A DNA stretch of 64,000 bases from Bin75 sp965200435 (lineage in GTDB: Bacteria > Nitrospirota > Nitrospiria > Nitrospirales > UBA8639): the NCBI GenBank assembly GCA_965200435.1, contig OZ241337.1, positions 310,001-374,000 on the forward strand, given 5' to 3'. The notes beneath the pieces were generated by a model that worked only from the letters and a program-made list of their open reading frames with translations, searched no databases and had not been told where the DNA came from. Positions 44,657-53,703 of the stretch are shown in pieces. Each line of letters opens with the position of its first letter. Position 1 is the stretch's first letter. The position numbers and the translations under genes were made by a program.

Positions 44657-46383
44657 TTATTCTTTTAACTTCTGGATTTCCGTTTTGCGCTCTCTCCCCT
44701 TTTTCCCTTTCAGCATTCCCAGTTCACGGTAGATAGTTTCCGCCAAATCACAGAGAGTCATTCTGGCCTCTTTCGGCCAACTAGTCGCATTTTTCAGTAG
44801 TTGAGATAAACGGTCAGGGACACGGCCTTGTGGTCTGAGCATGTTCTTGGCCTTATCTTCTTCATACCACGTCTTTAATTCCTCGATGGTCCGCTGTTCT
44901 TCGGTTAGTAATGCCAGCCTTCCCCGTTCCGCTTTTTCACGTTCCTTTTTCGCGTTTTCCTCTGCTAAACGTTTCTGTTCCTGTTCCATCTCACGCTGTT
45001 TTTGGCGGTGGATTTTGTTCGACAGCTCTTGCACTCGGCAATTTTGCTTTTCCAGCCAGAAAAGGTTTTCATCGTGAGACTGCTTGGTTAATTCCTCAAG
45101 CATACGGTGCGGTTTATCTGACGGATCAATTTCAATCAATATCCAACCGAAGGGAAACATTTTCACATCCGAGTTCTGAGCCTCAGCCGCCAGCCACAAG
45201 GTACGGGGTTTCTGTTCATAGCTTTCGTTGCCTTTGTTGCCACCCATTATTTTTATTCTCCGTACCCCATTCAATGTGACAGCTTCCGCGCCACTGTGAC
45301 GCCCTACACGCAACAACATTGCCTGCTTGGATTCGATCAGAGGGTTGATACCTTCCATCAATTTGCGCATTCGTTGTCCCCATTCCGAAGCAACATATTG
45401 CCTTTGTGTAACTAATTCCAGTTCCTGTTCCAGCAATGGTCGATAGAAACGATTACAGGCTTCGGCTATTTGCTGAACTGTCCAACAGGATTTAGGCACT
45501 CCGTCCATTTGTTGTAGCGGACTGATGGCCTAGATAGTCAAACGGCTTTCGTATGCGCGCAGGCTTAGTTCGGGAATGGTCTCAAGCAATTGATACAAGT
45601 TCCTTCTTTCTGCCCTGGTGCGGCTTGACTCCCCCTGCTTCGATTCACGACGAGTACGATTGACCGCGAAGAAGATTTTGCTGGTTATCAAATGGCCACT
45701 TGCCACATTGGCATCAGCAAGAGATACAAGCCGCATGGGGCCCTGTTCGAATTTACTGTATTCAAACAAACGCTTCTGCAATTTCGTGTTGCTCTCTTGT
45801 GGGTGCTGTTTGGGCTTTCCTCCGCTAATTGAATCCAATAAGGCGGTCCGAATCGCACCTTTGAGACTGCTGCCTGGAATCACCAATCGATGGCTGACCG
45901 GATTATAAAACGACCGCTCTATCTCAATAAGGCGGTCCGAATCGCACCTTTGAGACTGCTGCCTGGAATCACCAATCGATGGCTGACCGGATTATAAAAC
46001 GACCGCTCTATCTCAAGTTGATTGATTACATTTGTACCTTGCTTTTCACGCCGGGCAACTTGTCCGATTCTCCTCTGATACAGATCAGCTATGCCACGGG
46101 CAACCCACAGATAATGAGTGGCCTGGGCCATCAACGACTCACGCTGCTCATAAAATAATTTTTGTATTCGCATCAAGGCATCATCTCGTACGTTTCCTTG
46201 CAAGACTTTCCTCAACTCTTCCTTCGCATTTGGTGGCAATGCATCTGCAGCGCTGACGCTATCAAATGCATACAAGGCATCATCATGAATAACGTAATCG
46301 GTAGGCGTATAATCCTCACCACAACCTATGTGCACCGGTGTCAAGGTTGTAATTTTTAACCGATGTTCATTCAGAAATTTCAT
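44657..46383 (-). pseudogene. csm5: csm5, broken by an 89-bp duplication and an amber stop
   Basis: Csm5 is the RAMP subunit that caps the type III-A complex at the crRNA 3' end. The N-terminal frame (46383 down to 45919) carries ITTLTPVHIGCGEDYTP and IPGSSLKGAIRTALL, then ends early because an 89-bp segment is tandemly duplicated, shifting frame. A second frame resumes at the same motif (to 45530) and stops at TAG. The same frame continues directly (AISPLQQMDG) with LLRVGRHSGAEAVTL and FPFGWILIEID, the Csm5 C-terminal motifs. Removing 89 bp leaves 546 codons with a single internal TAG. Confidence 0.85.
45836..46014. repeat. 89-bp perfect tandem duplication within csm5
   Basis: Two adjacent identical copies (45836-45924 and 45925-46013, boundary ambiguous by a base or two) start CAATAAGGCGGTCCG and end CGACCGCTCTATCT. 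The lack of any mismatch indicates a recent event or an assembly artefact. 89 is not a multiple of three, so the csm5 frame is lost. Confidence 0.9.
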
Positions 46384-47326
46384 GCCGTCTCCTGCTCTTG
46401 TGCCGGCAGATTAACCGGGATGCATGGCGCATAGCCCTGATGGACGGTTGTTGGGATGGATTTGGAAAGTTGTCCATTTCCGCCAAGCCCTTGGCCAATG
46501 TAGCTTTGATGACTCGGCAATGGTGAAAAGACAGCGGAGGTATCAGCCAGTAAGACAGGCGTTTTGAATGGTCCATGTTGCTTATGCACGCCAACGTCGC
46601 CGTGTCGTCCAAAACGTGTCAACACATGGTAAAAGCTATGGGCATCGTTCAGACCTAAGCCTTGCGGTGCGCAAGGCGACAACGTCAAACAGGCATCGGC
46701 AGCGTCAGACGACGGAAAGTTCCATTCTGTATAATCTGTGCATTCAAATTTTCCCAGTCCGATACTGGCATCCCGTCCGTAACCAAATGCCCCGATGTCA
46801 TTGAAGACGGTTTCGAATTCAGTCCTCAGCAATCGCATTTCATCAACCAGCAGGTAAATGTCGAGTTGCGTGCCGGGTTTATAACAGATTTGGGCCTGCT
46901 GGTAAGGTGCAAACATGTTCCCATCTGTGGTTCCTGTTATACGGTTGATACTGTTGTGGGGTTGTTGCCATTCGTTGTTCTCGCCAAACAGATCATCATC
47001 CGATTTGGCATGATCTAACCACTGTGACAGTGGTTTGGTAATATCTTCATGGGGAACCCACCTTTTTTCTTCATCACTTTACGGTCATTAGCATCCGATA
47101 AAGAAAAATACCCGAGGGGTAAAGAAGGACGGGGCACATACCCACTTGGGAAGCCGTCCGAACAAACAGCGAAAGGCTTTGTTGAATAATCGGCCAGTAA
47201 TTCCAACAATCGTGCCTGTCCATAACGATTTGCGATGGCCCAACACATCTGACCCAATAACGTATCCCCTTTGAGTACGGTGCCGAAAGCTGATTGTGGG
47301 GTAAGCCTGATGCGATAAAATTTCAT
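46380..47326 (-). pseudogene. csm4: csm4 with a single frameshift at an A6 run
   Basis: Csm4 is the RAMP that binds the crRNA 5' handle. The N-terminal frame (47326 down) carries YRIRLTPQSAFGTVLKGD and GQMCWAIANRYG, then ends early at 47015. The -1 frame continues as RWVPHEDITKPLSQW and NRITGTTDGNMFAPYQQ, then GYGRDASIGLGKFE and GQGLGGNGQLSKS, the Csm4 C-terminus. The switch falls at an A6 run (47063-47068, minus strand). One extra A restores about 315 residues. A sequencing or assembly error, a real lesion, or slippage are all possible. The end overlaps csm5 by 4 bp. Confidence 0.85.
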
Positions 47327-47369
47327 GGAGATTTTTGCTCAGTCGGACAATCAAACAACGGAATATTGC

Positions 47370-48068
47370 TCAGACGTTCATCCAGAGATTGCCCTCACAT
47401 TTCAGGTCATTGAACTTGACTTTACCATACCCCCGGGAACCGGACCCACCAAGACCTGTCATTGCAATTAAACGCAAGCCCTTGAGGACAACATCCATCA
47501 GATCTTCATTTGTATCGTGTTCACGCATTGTCAGTTTGAACGTGAACTTTGCGCCGGCCGGCACACGTTCCGTCTGACGTGGATTTTCAGCAACGCCGCG
47601 GATACGATCAATGCTGTTTTCCATCTTGGCTTCTGTCAGAAGGAGATTCTCCTCACGAATCTCCTGCACCCATTCTGGACAAAGCCCACAATCCCAAAAC
47701 GCCAAGCGAGTGGGGCCAATTTCCTCAACCAGATCTGTATTGTCAGAACCGTCAGGTGCTCCCCCGAACAGTCTAAGAATATCCTTAGCTGAAGATCGCT
47801 GATCGTCGGTCAGGTTTTGATTGTTAATATGCTCGTAACTGAGTGGTTTTCCTTTCGTTTCGCTGACGACTCCCAATTCCCATTCCAGCAGACTACGCAT
47901 CTTCCCCTTGATACTGGAGCCAGGGATATAGGGTTCCTGGGTCACAGGATGCTTGATAACGGAATTATCAATGCCGCCGATGCGCATATCCGCATCCCCA
48001 CCACCAATATGTAATCCGGTGAGTAATTCGATTTCTCCGGTCAGAGTTTTTATTGCAACGAGTTTCAT
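47370..48068 (-). CDS. csm3: Csm3 backbone subunit, target RNase
   Basis: 232 residues, intact. RAMP motifs: LTGLHIGGGDADMRIGGIDN, including the Asp region used for target RNA cleavage, then IPGSSIKGKMRSLLEWE, and GLGGSGSRGYGKVKF at the C-terminus. Csm3 forms the filament along the crRNA and cuts bound target RNA at 6-nt intervals. It lies between intact csm2 (10-bp gap) and the frameshifted csm4. Confidence 0.93.
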   Translation of the reverse strand: MKLVAIKTLTGEIELLTGLHIGGGDADMRIGGIDNSVIKHPVTQEPYIPGSSIKGKMRSLLEWELGVVSETKGKPLSYEHINNQNLTDDQRSSAKDILRLFGGAPDGSDNTDLVEEIGPTRLAFWDCGLCPEWVQEIREENLLLTEAKMENSIDRIRGVAENPRQTERVPAGAKFTFKLTMREHDTNEDLMDVVLKGLRLIAMTGLGGSGSRGYGKVKFNDLKCEGNLWMNV

Positions 48069-48078
48069 GGTCGGACTC

Positions 48079-48531
48079 CTAATTGCTGGGACCGTGAACT
48101 TTGTAAAACCCGGTAAAGGCTTCCATAAATAACTTCAGATTCTTCAGGGTTTCCGGGCGAGGATCGTTTTCAATTTCCACCAGACAATGATTAAGCAGGT
48201 CGAAATAGCTGTCATTGACATGCTTCCGGCCCTTAGCATAAGCGACCTTGGCCTTCAGCATCAGAATAAAGGGAAGATGTTCTGCAAAACGCTCAGGTTG
48301 CTGCTGACTTTTGCTGGTCCACATACAAATTTCGTCATAGAACTTGCGCAATTGAGTTGGTTTGTTGGCATTGTTCTGAGCATTATGAGCAACATGCTTG
48401 GCTGCCTCCTCCGCAATTTTGCTAAAGAGACCTGTTGGCAGGTTCCCTTGAGTCAGCTTGATCTGCAGGTTATCAAGTTGAGGGATTGTTCTGGCATCTT
48501 GTCTGCGATAATCTTGCCGTGGATTATTCAT
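48079..48531 (-). CDS. csm2: Csm2 small subunit
   Basis: 150 residues from the ATG (MNNPRQDYRRQD) that overlaps the cas10 stop by 8 bp; a 16-codon extension is possible but poor. The all-helical Csm2 pattern is visible (LRKFYDEICMW, FILMLKAKVAYAKGRK, LKLFMEAFTGFYKVHG). It lines the inner face of the type III-A complex along the crRNA-target duplex. Confidence 0.85.
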   Translation of the reverse strand: MNNPRQDYRRQDARTIPQLDNLQIKLTQGNLPTGLFSKIAEEAAKHVAHNAQNNANKPTQLRKFYDEICMWTSKSQQQPERFAEHLPFILMLKAKVAYAKGRKHVNDSYFDLLNHCLVEIENDPRPETLKNLKLFMEAFTGFYKVHGPSN

Positions 48532-51196
48532 GACATTGATCCTCTTCACGATTTTTATAGAGATAGGTAAACAAGGCAATTTTATAAACAGCGGCGTATT
48601 TTTCTATTCCCCTGTGGGCAATGGCATCGGCCAACTGAGTTTGCAGTTGCTGTCTTTGTCCGTCGTTCAATCTTCGAATTCGCTCCAACATTCGCCGAGT
48701 ACGATAGGCGAACCATGAATGCCACAGTGCATTTTCCGGCTTTTGGCTGATAGCTGCTTGCATATCGGCAAATTTGATCAGCCCATAGAGATATCCCGCG
48801 CTCAACCTGATTTCATCTCTATCCCTTATCCCATCCAGTTCATTCGCCATATCCAACAGTTCAATAAAATCCGCCCACCCGACAGAATACCCATAGCAGG
48901 TAACGGCATTCTTCAAAGATGGATTTCCTGCTTGAGAATTGTATCCTTTAGCTTTTTTGAGCGCCTGCTCAGATTGTTCAGCGAGATAGCGGATGGGCAA
49001 CCCAGGCTTGGTCATCGACAACCCTGCGGAAAAATGCACGTCAGGATTGTGTGCAACGTATTCCTTGAACCATTGTTGCATATCCCTGCTCAATCTGAGT
49101 TGGGAAGACCAAGGACCGATCAGGAAGAAATCATCTCCTCCGGCAAATACGGTATAGGTATTGGGATACTTCTGCAGGCATTGATAAGGCAGATAGATCG
49201 TAAAAAACGCATTGACCTGCCTGGATAACGCCGACATCTTGGCAAAAGTCAACCCTTCTTGAGTATCCGACCGGACAAGGCCCCGTTCAAAAATCAGACC
49301 CAAATTGTCTATATCACCTTTGATGGTCATCAAGGCGTTTACTCCGTCATCTTCACATGCAAGATGATTAAGCGTCTTAATCGCTTCCGGCTCTATCGTC
49401 TCATCTAATGATTTGTATTTGCCAGTATCGAGAACGTCATCCGGACTGAATCTGGGCACATAGCCATTGATAGAGCGACGAGCATAACCATTCCAAAGCG
49501 CCTCATCACCACCTTGAGGCAAGGAAAAATCAAAAACACGAAGCAACTTTTTTTCGGTGGCCAACCGACTAAATTTTCCGGCAATTTCCTCATCCTGAGT
49601 AAAGTTGATGTAATAGCCCAAAATGGGCAACCGCAGGGTGTTGTGATCAAGGCCTTCACGAGTTATCAATAAACGCTGATTCTTGGTCAGATAATCTCCT
49701 GTCCTAATCTGATCAGTACACAACTCGCATGAGGACACTCCATCATTCTCTGTTACAGCAGGAAAACGTCCGTCAACCTGACAAACGCCTTTTTCACTAA
49801 ACTGTTCCAAAAAGTTCGAAAAAATTGCTGAATCCGAATCACGCTTGCACAAGTCAAATCGCTGCAATTTGACTTTTTCCAATTCCTTAAATAGCTTTTT
49901 CAGAAGCTGCTGAAAAGGGGCTTCCTTTCCTCCTTGCTTCAAAAAAGCATTGCAACAAGCGGGCAAAGCCGCCAAGCCAATACCGGGAACACCCCAGGTA
50001 TTCTTCAGAAACCACTCATTCAATTCCTGCTGAACTCGCTTCAGGATGTTGCCGACTTCCTCGGTGTTCGGAGCAACAATAAGAAATTTGCCGGCCGCAT
50101 TAATGATTTGGCTAATTGAAGGCAATCCAAGCTCATCCAGTATCCTTAAGGCAGCACACTCAGTCAGTAGAGAAACATAAAATGAACGTCCCCTGAGCAA
50201 CTTGGCCGCCCGTTTTTGTGTCTCACCGCCCGAAGCAAAAATAAAATCCTGAATGCCGAAAAAGTCGCCTTGGATGAGAAGAAGCTTCAGCTCATCCCAA
50301 TCATCACGGCTGCGAGTCAACTTGGTAACGCGTTCAGGGTCATCACCACGCTCATGATGATAACGCCACAAAGCTACTGCTAACGCCGCTGTTGTCCGGG
50401 AATGATCGTAAAGTGAAACATCCGGGCGAATATTGAACGCAGTGGCAGATGGTATAGCGTGAGTATAACAGCCCCATAGTGATTCAAAATGGTCCAGCCA
50501 AAGCACGAGATTACTACGATGGGATTCCGGTATTCGTTTCAGGTCTTCGGTAAATTTGTCCCAGAGTTCCCGATATTCTCTTTGTGCTGCTTCCCGATTG
50601 TCAGTCTCATACCCCTCTGCGGGAACGGGAATCAGTGCATCAGGAGAAAGTGGCCTGAGTTTATAACGATACTGATACGTTTGTTCGCGGTTTTCGTCGT
50701 TCAATTTGACCTGCTCAAATAACGTTAACTGTCGGGCAGTATAATGATTCTTACGTGTAGCCGTGCCTTCTTCGGCAGCGTTGTATTGTTCAAATTCATG
50801 ACGCTCAAAACCCGAAGCAACGCGGTCTGCAGTAGCAACAATCCATTGAAGAAAGGTATCGGGGGCATGGTGTTTGGCAGCGGCATTAATCAGCGAATCA
50901 TCGACATTTCTGGAACCCCACGTGACAAAAGGCTTTACATCCTGACCTTTCAACGGTGGCAGATATTGTTCAATTTCATCCAAGGCAATAGCCGTGTAGT
51001 CAGCGTGTTTGTGGGAAAACCAACCTTTATCATCAGTCGATTTTTTATGATGTGGACAATAAAGCTGTTGGTTATTTTCGAGGGTCTGTCTGTCAACATC
51101 AATATTTGCCCTTTCAGCAAATTTGCCGAGATCATGCAAAAAAGCAGCCAACGCTATGCGCGCTGACGGTACGAGCAAATCTGATAATTCAGCCAT
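48524..51196 (-). CDS. cas10: Cas10/Csm1 with HD nuclease and cyclase motifs
   Basis: 890 residues, intact. An HD motif opens the protein (FLHDLGKFAERA). A Zn-finger-like Cys pair (SSCELCTDQIRTGD) lies mid-protein and the palm domain carries FAGGDDFFLIG near residue 684. The GGDD site makes cyclic oligoadenylate from ATP when target RNA is bound, activating CARF proteins; the HD domain cleaves ssDNA. Both are present by motif. The gene is full length, in contrast to csm4, csm5 and the DxTHG protein gene. Confidence 0.93.
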   Translation of the reverse strand: MAELSDLLVPSARIALAAFLHDLGKFAERANIDVDRQTLENNQQLYCPHHKKSTDDKGWFSHKHADYTAIALDEIEQYLPPLKGQDVKPFVTWGSRNVDDSLINAAAKHHAPDTFLQWIVATADRVASGFERHEFEQYNAAEEGTATRKNHYTARQLTLFEQVKLNDENREQTYQYRYKLRPLSPDALIPVPAEGYETDNREAAQREYRELWDKFTEDLKRIPESHRSNLVLWLDHFESLWGCYTHAIPSATAFNIRPDVSLYDHSRTTAALAVALWRYHHERGDDPERVTKLTRSRDDWDELKLLLIQGDFFGIQDFIFASGGETQKRAAKLLRGRSFYVSLLTECAALRILDELGLPSISQIINAAGKFLIVAPNTEEVGNILKRVQQELNEWFLKNTWGVPGIGLAALPACCNAFLKQGGKEAPFQQLLKKLFKELEKVKLQRFDLCKRDSDSAIFSNFLEQFSEKGVCQVDGRFPAVTENDGVSSCELCTDQIRTGDYLTKNQRLLITREGLDHNTLRLPILGYYINFTQDEEIAGKFSRLATEKKLLRVFDFSLPQGGDEALWNGYARRSINGYVPRFSPDDVLDTGKYKSLDETIEPEAIKTLNHLACEDDGVNALMTIKGDIDNLGLIFERGLVRSDTQEGLTFAKMSALSRQVNAFFTIYLPYQCLQKYPNTYTVFAGGDDFFLIGPWSSQLRLSRDMQQWFKEYVAHNPDVHFSAGLSMTKPGLPIRYLAEQSEQALKKAKGYNSQAGNPSLKNAVTCYGYSVGWADFIELLDMANELDGIRDRDEIRLSAGYLYGLIKFADMQAAISQKPENALWHSWFAYRTRRMLERIRRLNDGQRQQLQTQLADAIAHRGIEKYAAVYKIALFTYLYKNREEDQCHE

Positions 51197-51305
51197 TTCC
51201 TGTATTCCAGCTATTTTGAGATTTTTTCATCAGCAATCTTCCTTGAGCGAAATCGTATAGCCACTTCACGTCATTATTGCCGAAACAGCAAGCTTATCGT
51301 TCAGT

Positions 51306-52469
51306 TTATCCATCAGCCTCTTGTCCCTTCGACAAGACATACTTCATCAGCGAAGGAATTCCGGGTTCCCATATGGTGTCCGTGCCTGCCTTATTGGTGA
51401 CTTCCCACACGTAGCCGACTTGGACCAATGCGTCCTGTACCTGTTTGATCGTCGTCAGTTCGCTATCCCTATCCCTCGCCGCCAGCGTCTGCTTGATGAT
51501 CTGATGAAGCATGTTGGTCCGTAACGTCTCGGAATCAGCAAATGCTTTCGCAAGCGTCACGGCAACGGGATGCAACAGATCATCCTCCAGTTCGTGATAA
51601 CGTTTGGCATAGAACAGGGTCCGTACCCGATCAATTTCAGATTGACAGACATCCAGGTCGCTCATACCGACCCGTTGCCGTTCGTGACAACGTTTCCACG
51701 TCACCTCGCCCCACAGCTGAATAAAATACGGATAACACTGACTTTCTTCCTGCAATTTTTTCAGCACACCCGGCTCAAATTGCCAGCGGGGCAAGGGTTC
51801 GGTCAATGCCGCTTGCGTCGCCTCTGCAGACAACCGACCAAATGGCAGCAGACGTCCTCTCTCAGCAAAGGTGGCGTTAATGTTGTGCAAATAGTTGATG
51901 AGGCCCGGCGTGCCGGCGGCAACGAACAGAAAAGCGTGGTTGTCACTGAGCAAATACTGTACGGCATTGAATAACTCTGTCCCGTATTCCTTCGGCAGAG
52001 TGTGTGCTTCATCCAGGAGAAAGAGTGTCGGGGATTGTGCACAACGCGCCAGCAGAGCATCTTGCATCATCTCCACCTGCCCACGCACCAGCGACAGACC
52101 CACGCCATGAATCGTTGCCTTGAATTCACTCAGGTTATTCCACCACGTGTCAGGCAAGATGGCTTTAATCAACGTTTCTCTCGTCGGAGTGCTTCCTGGC
52201 GCAATGCTGATGACATCCACACCGCGCGCCTCGGCTTGTCTTCTCAACCAGGTCAGCCAGACTGTTTTGCCGTTACCACGTGGCCCGTAAATCGTCAGCG
52301 CGCCACCACGTGATATATGGTGCGGAATATCAGGATTCGTCAATCGGTTCAGCAAATCCAACCCCAAGGCTTGTTCTTCCTCCCGTCCGGCAAGATACGG
52401 TGGCATGACCCCAAAGCCGGGGGCAAACGGATTCCAGGTTTGTCCTCTTGTTTTCTGCTGTTCGGTCAT
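51306..52469 (-). CDS. AAA ATPase embedded in the type III-A operon
   Basis: 387 residues. Walker A is TIYGPRGNGKTVWL near residue 62, Walker B TLFLLDEAHTLPKEYG, sensor-1-like FLFVAAGTPGL, with a C-terminal winged-helix-like part (HQIIKQTLAARDRDSEL). This is the ORC/Cdc6-like or TniB-like AAA type. It sits between the CARF protein gene (18-bp gap) and cas10 (109-bp gap). No such ATPase is a standard part of Csm complexes. Its role could be DNA handling, signalling or target-phage sensing; the sequence alone does not decide. Confidence 0.75.
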   Translation of the reverse strand: MTEQQKTRGQTWNPFAPGFGVMPPYLAGREEEQALGLDLLNRLTNPDIPHHISRGGALTIYGPRGNGKTVWLTWLRRQAEARGVDVISIAPGSTPTRETLIKAILPDTWWNNLSEFKATIHGVGLSLVRGQVEMMQDALLARCAQSPTLFLLDEAHTLPKEYGTELFNAVQYLLSDNHAFLFVAAGTPGLINYLHNINATFAERGRLLPFGRLSAEATQAALTEPLPRWQFEPGVLKKLQEESQCYPYFIQLWGEVTWKRCHERQRVGMSDLDVCQSEIDRVRTLFYAKRYHELEDDLLHPVAVTLAKAFADSETLRTNMLHQIIKQTLAARDRDSELTTIKQVQDALVQVGYVWEVTNKAGTDTIWEPGIPSLMKYVLSKGQEADG

Positions 52470-52487
52470 CTGGGATAATCTATTCGC

Positions 52488-53699
52488 TCAGTCACGAAGC
52501 CTTTGCAGGCAGGTTTCAATTTCGCGGCACAGTTTGTCTTGATCTTTCAATATGTCCTGAATTTCCTTCCGACTAGGTAGCGTACCGTGGGCTAGAACAT
52601 TACGGATAGCCGTCAGATTCCAATAAGCATTGGCTTCCCATTCCTTAGAGTTGCGTTCTTTCAACTCAGCCTCAAATTTTTCACGCACTTCTTTGCGCGC
52701 AAAGAATTCATCAGGTGACTTGTCCCGTGACAGGCATTCCCAAGTGATAACCGCTTCCCATCCGAGCACGGCGGCACGCACAAAATCTCCCCGCTTGAGG
52801 TACTGAAACGCCAATTTTCTCTGACGCGCGGCGAAATCCGGCTCGCGAATCCAGACGAGCCGTTCGGAAAGCCTACGCTGAAACAGGCCGGATGCCCCGG
52901 GGAGCGGTTCATCCAACACCGACTGAAAGGTTCGTAGACTACGCTCAGCGTCCTTCAAGTTGAAATTCCGCTCGAAGAAGGCGGCAGTCTCCAGACATTT
53001 CGCCTTATCTGCAGCAACTCCGTCTTCTATCAGTAGCGGAGCAAATACCCCATAATCTCCAGTGGCGTCAAAGTGGTTCAAGGCTGCCACCCAGCGTTGG
53101 ACACGTGTCAGGCCATCGAGTTTCAACGCCGGCGTAATCTCATTTTCTTTCATATCCAGTGCACCATACCAGAGGTTGCGCACGGTGAGATTGCGCACAC
53201 GTTCCAGCATCGAAAGGGATAGGAAACCCACCATCCCTAAATGACGAAAACCGTGCGTAACATCAAAACTGATCTCGCTATTTGGAACAACCTCTGCAAT
53301 CATATTAAGAATCTCGTATTATTCATCTGCATCCTTGCCAAACGGAATAAGCTTGGGGATCACATGGCAATTCGTTGCACAGCCCATCACAGCCGCTAAA
53401 TTATCGAGCATTTCTTGTGTAACGGTAGCGGTGAATTCGGCATCCATCAAACGGACCCGCTTTTCTTCTTCTTGCCCTTCAAGGGCCAGACTTTCCACTA
53501 ATACACTCCATTGGCTGCCACTGGTGCCGAGAATCACCAGGGTATCGGGGTTCAGGTATCTGGCGATCTCCAGCCCGAAGAAGGCCGTTTCCGGACGAGG
53601 CACACTTTCATCAGGGAACCGATACTTGGTCTTGCGATACCCCGTTTTTGGATTCTCTCGGCCTTTGCCAAGAAACGTTACCAGCGTGTGTTTTTTCAA
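52488..53699 (-). pseudogene. CARF-HEPN (DxTHG/TM1812-family) protein, interrupted by one TAA
   Basis: Start is TTG with AAGGAG upstream (ELKKHTLVTFLGKG). N-terminal half: TLVTFLGKGRENPKTGY and LVILGTSGSQWSVLVESL, the CARF fold that binds cyclic oligoadenylate. After IPFGKDADE comes one TAA, then the same frame goes on YEILNMIAEVV and FDVTHGFRHL, with the DxTHG motif. The HEPN domain ends with RNVLAHG (RX4H, the ribonuclease site). CAA to TAA would explain the break (Gln fits the family here). Whether the two halves act together, or the stop is read through, is unknown. Confidence 0.8.
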
Positions 53700-53703
53700 T
53701 TCG

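Noticed and set aside
46380..47326. Programmed -1 frameshift in csm4 as a certainty
   Set aside because: The zero-frame heptamer is G AAA AAA, not a standard A AAA AAG site, and neighbouring genes are also broken; a lesion or error is as likely.
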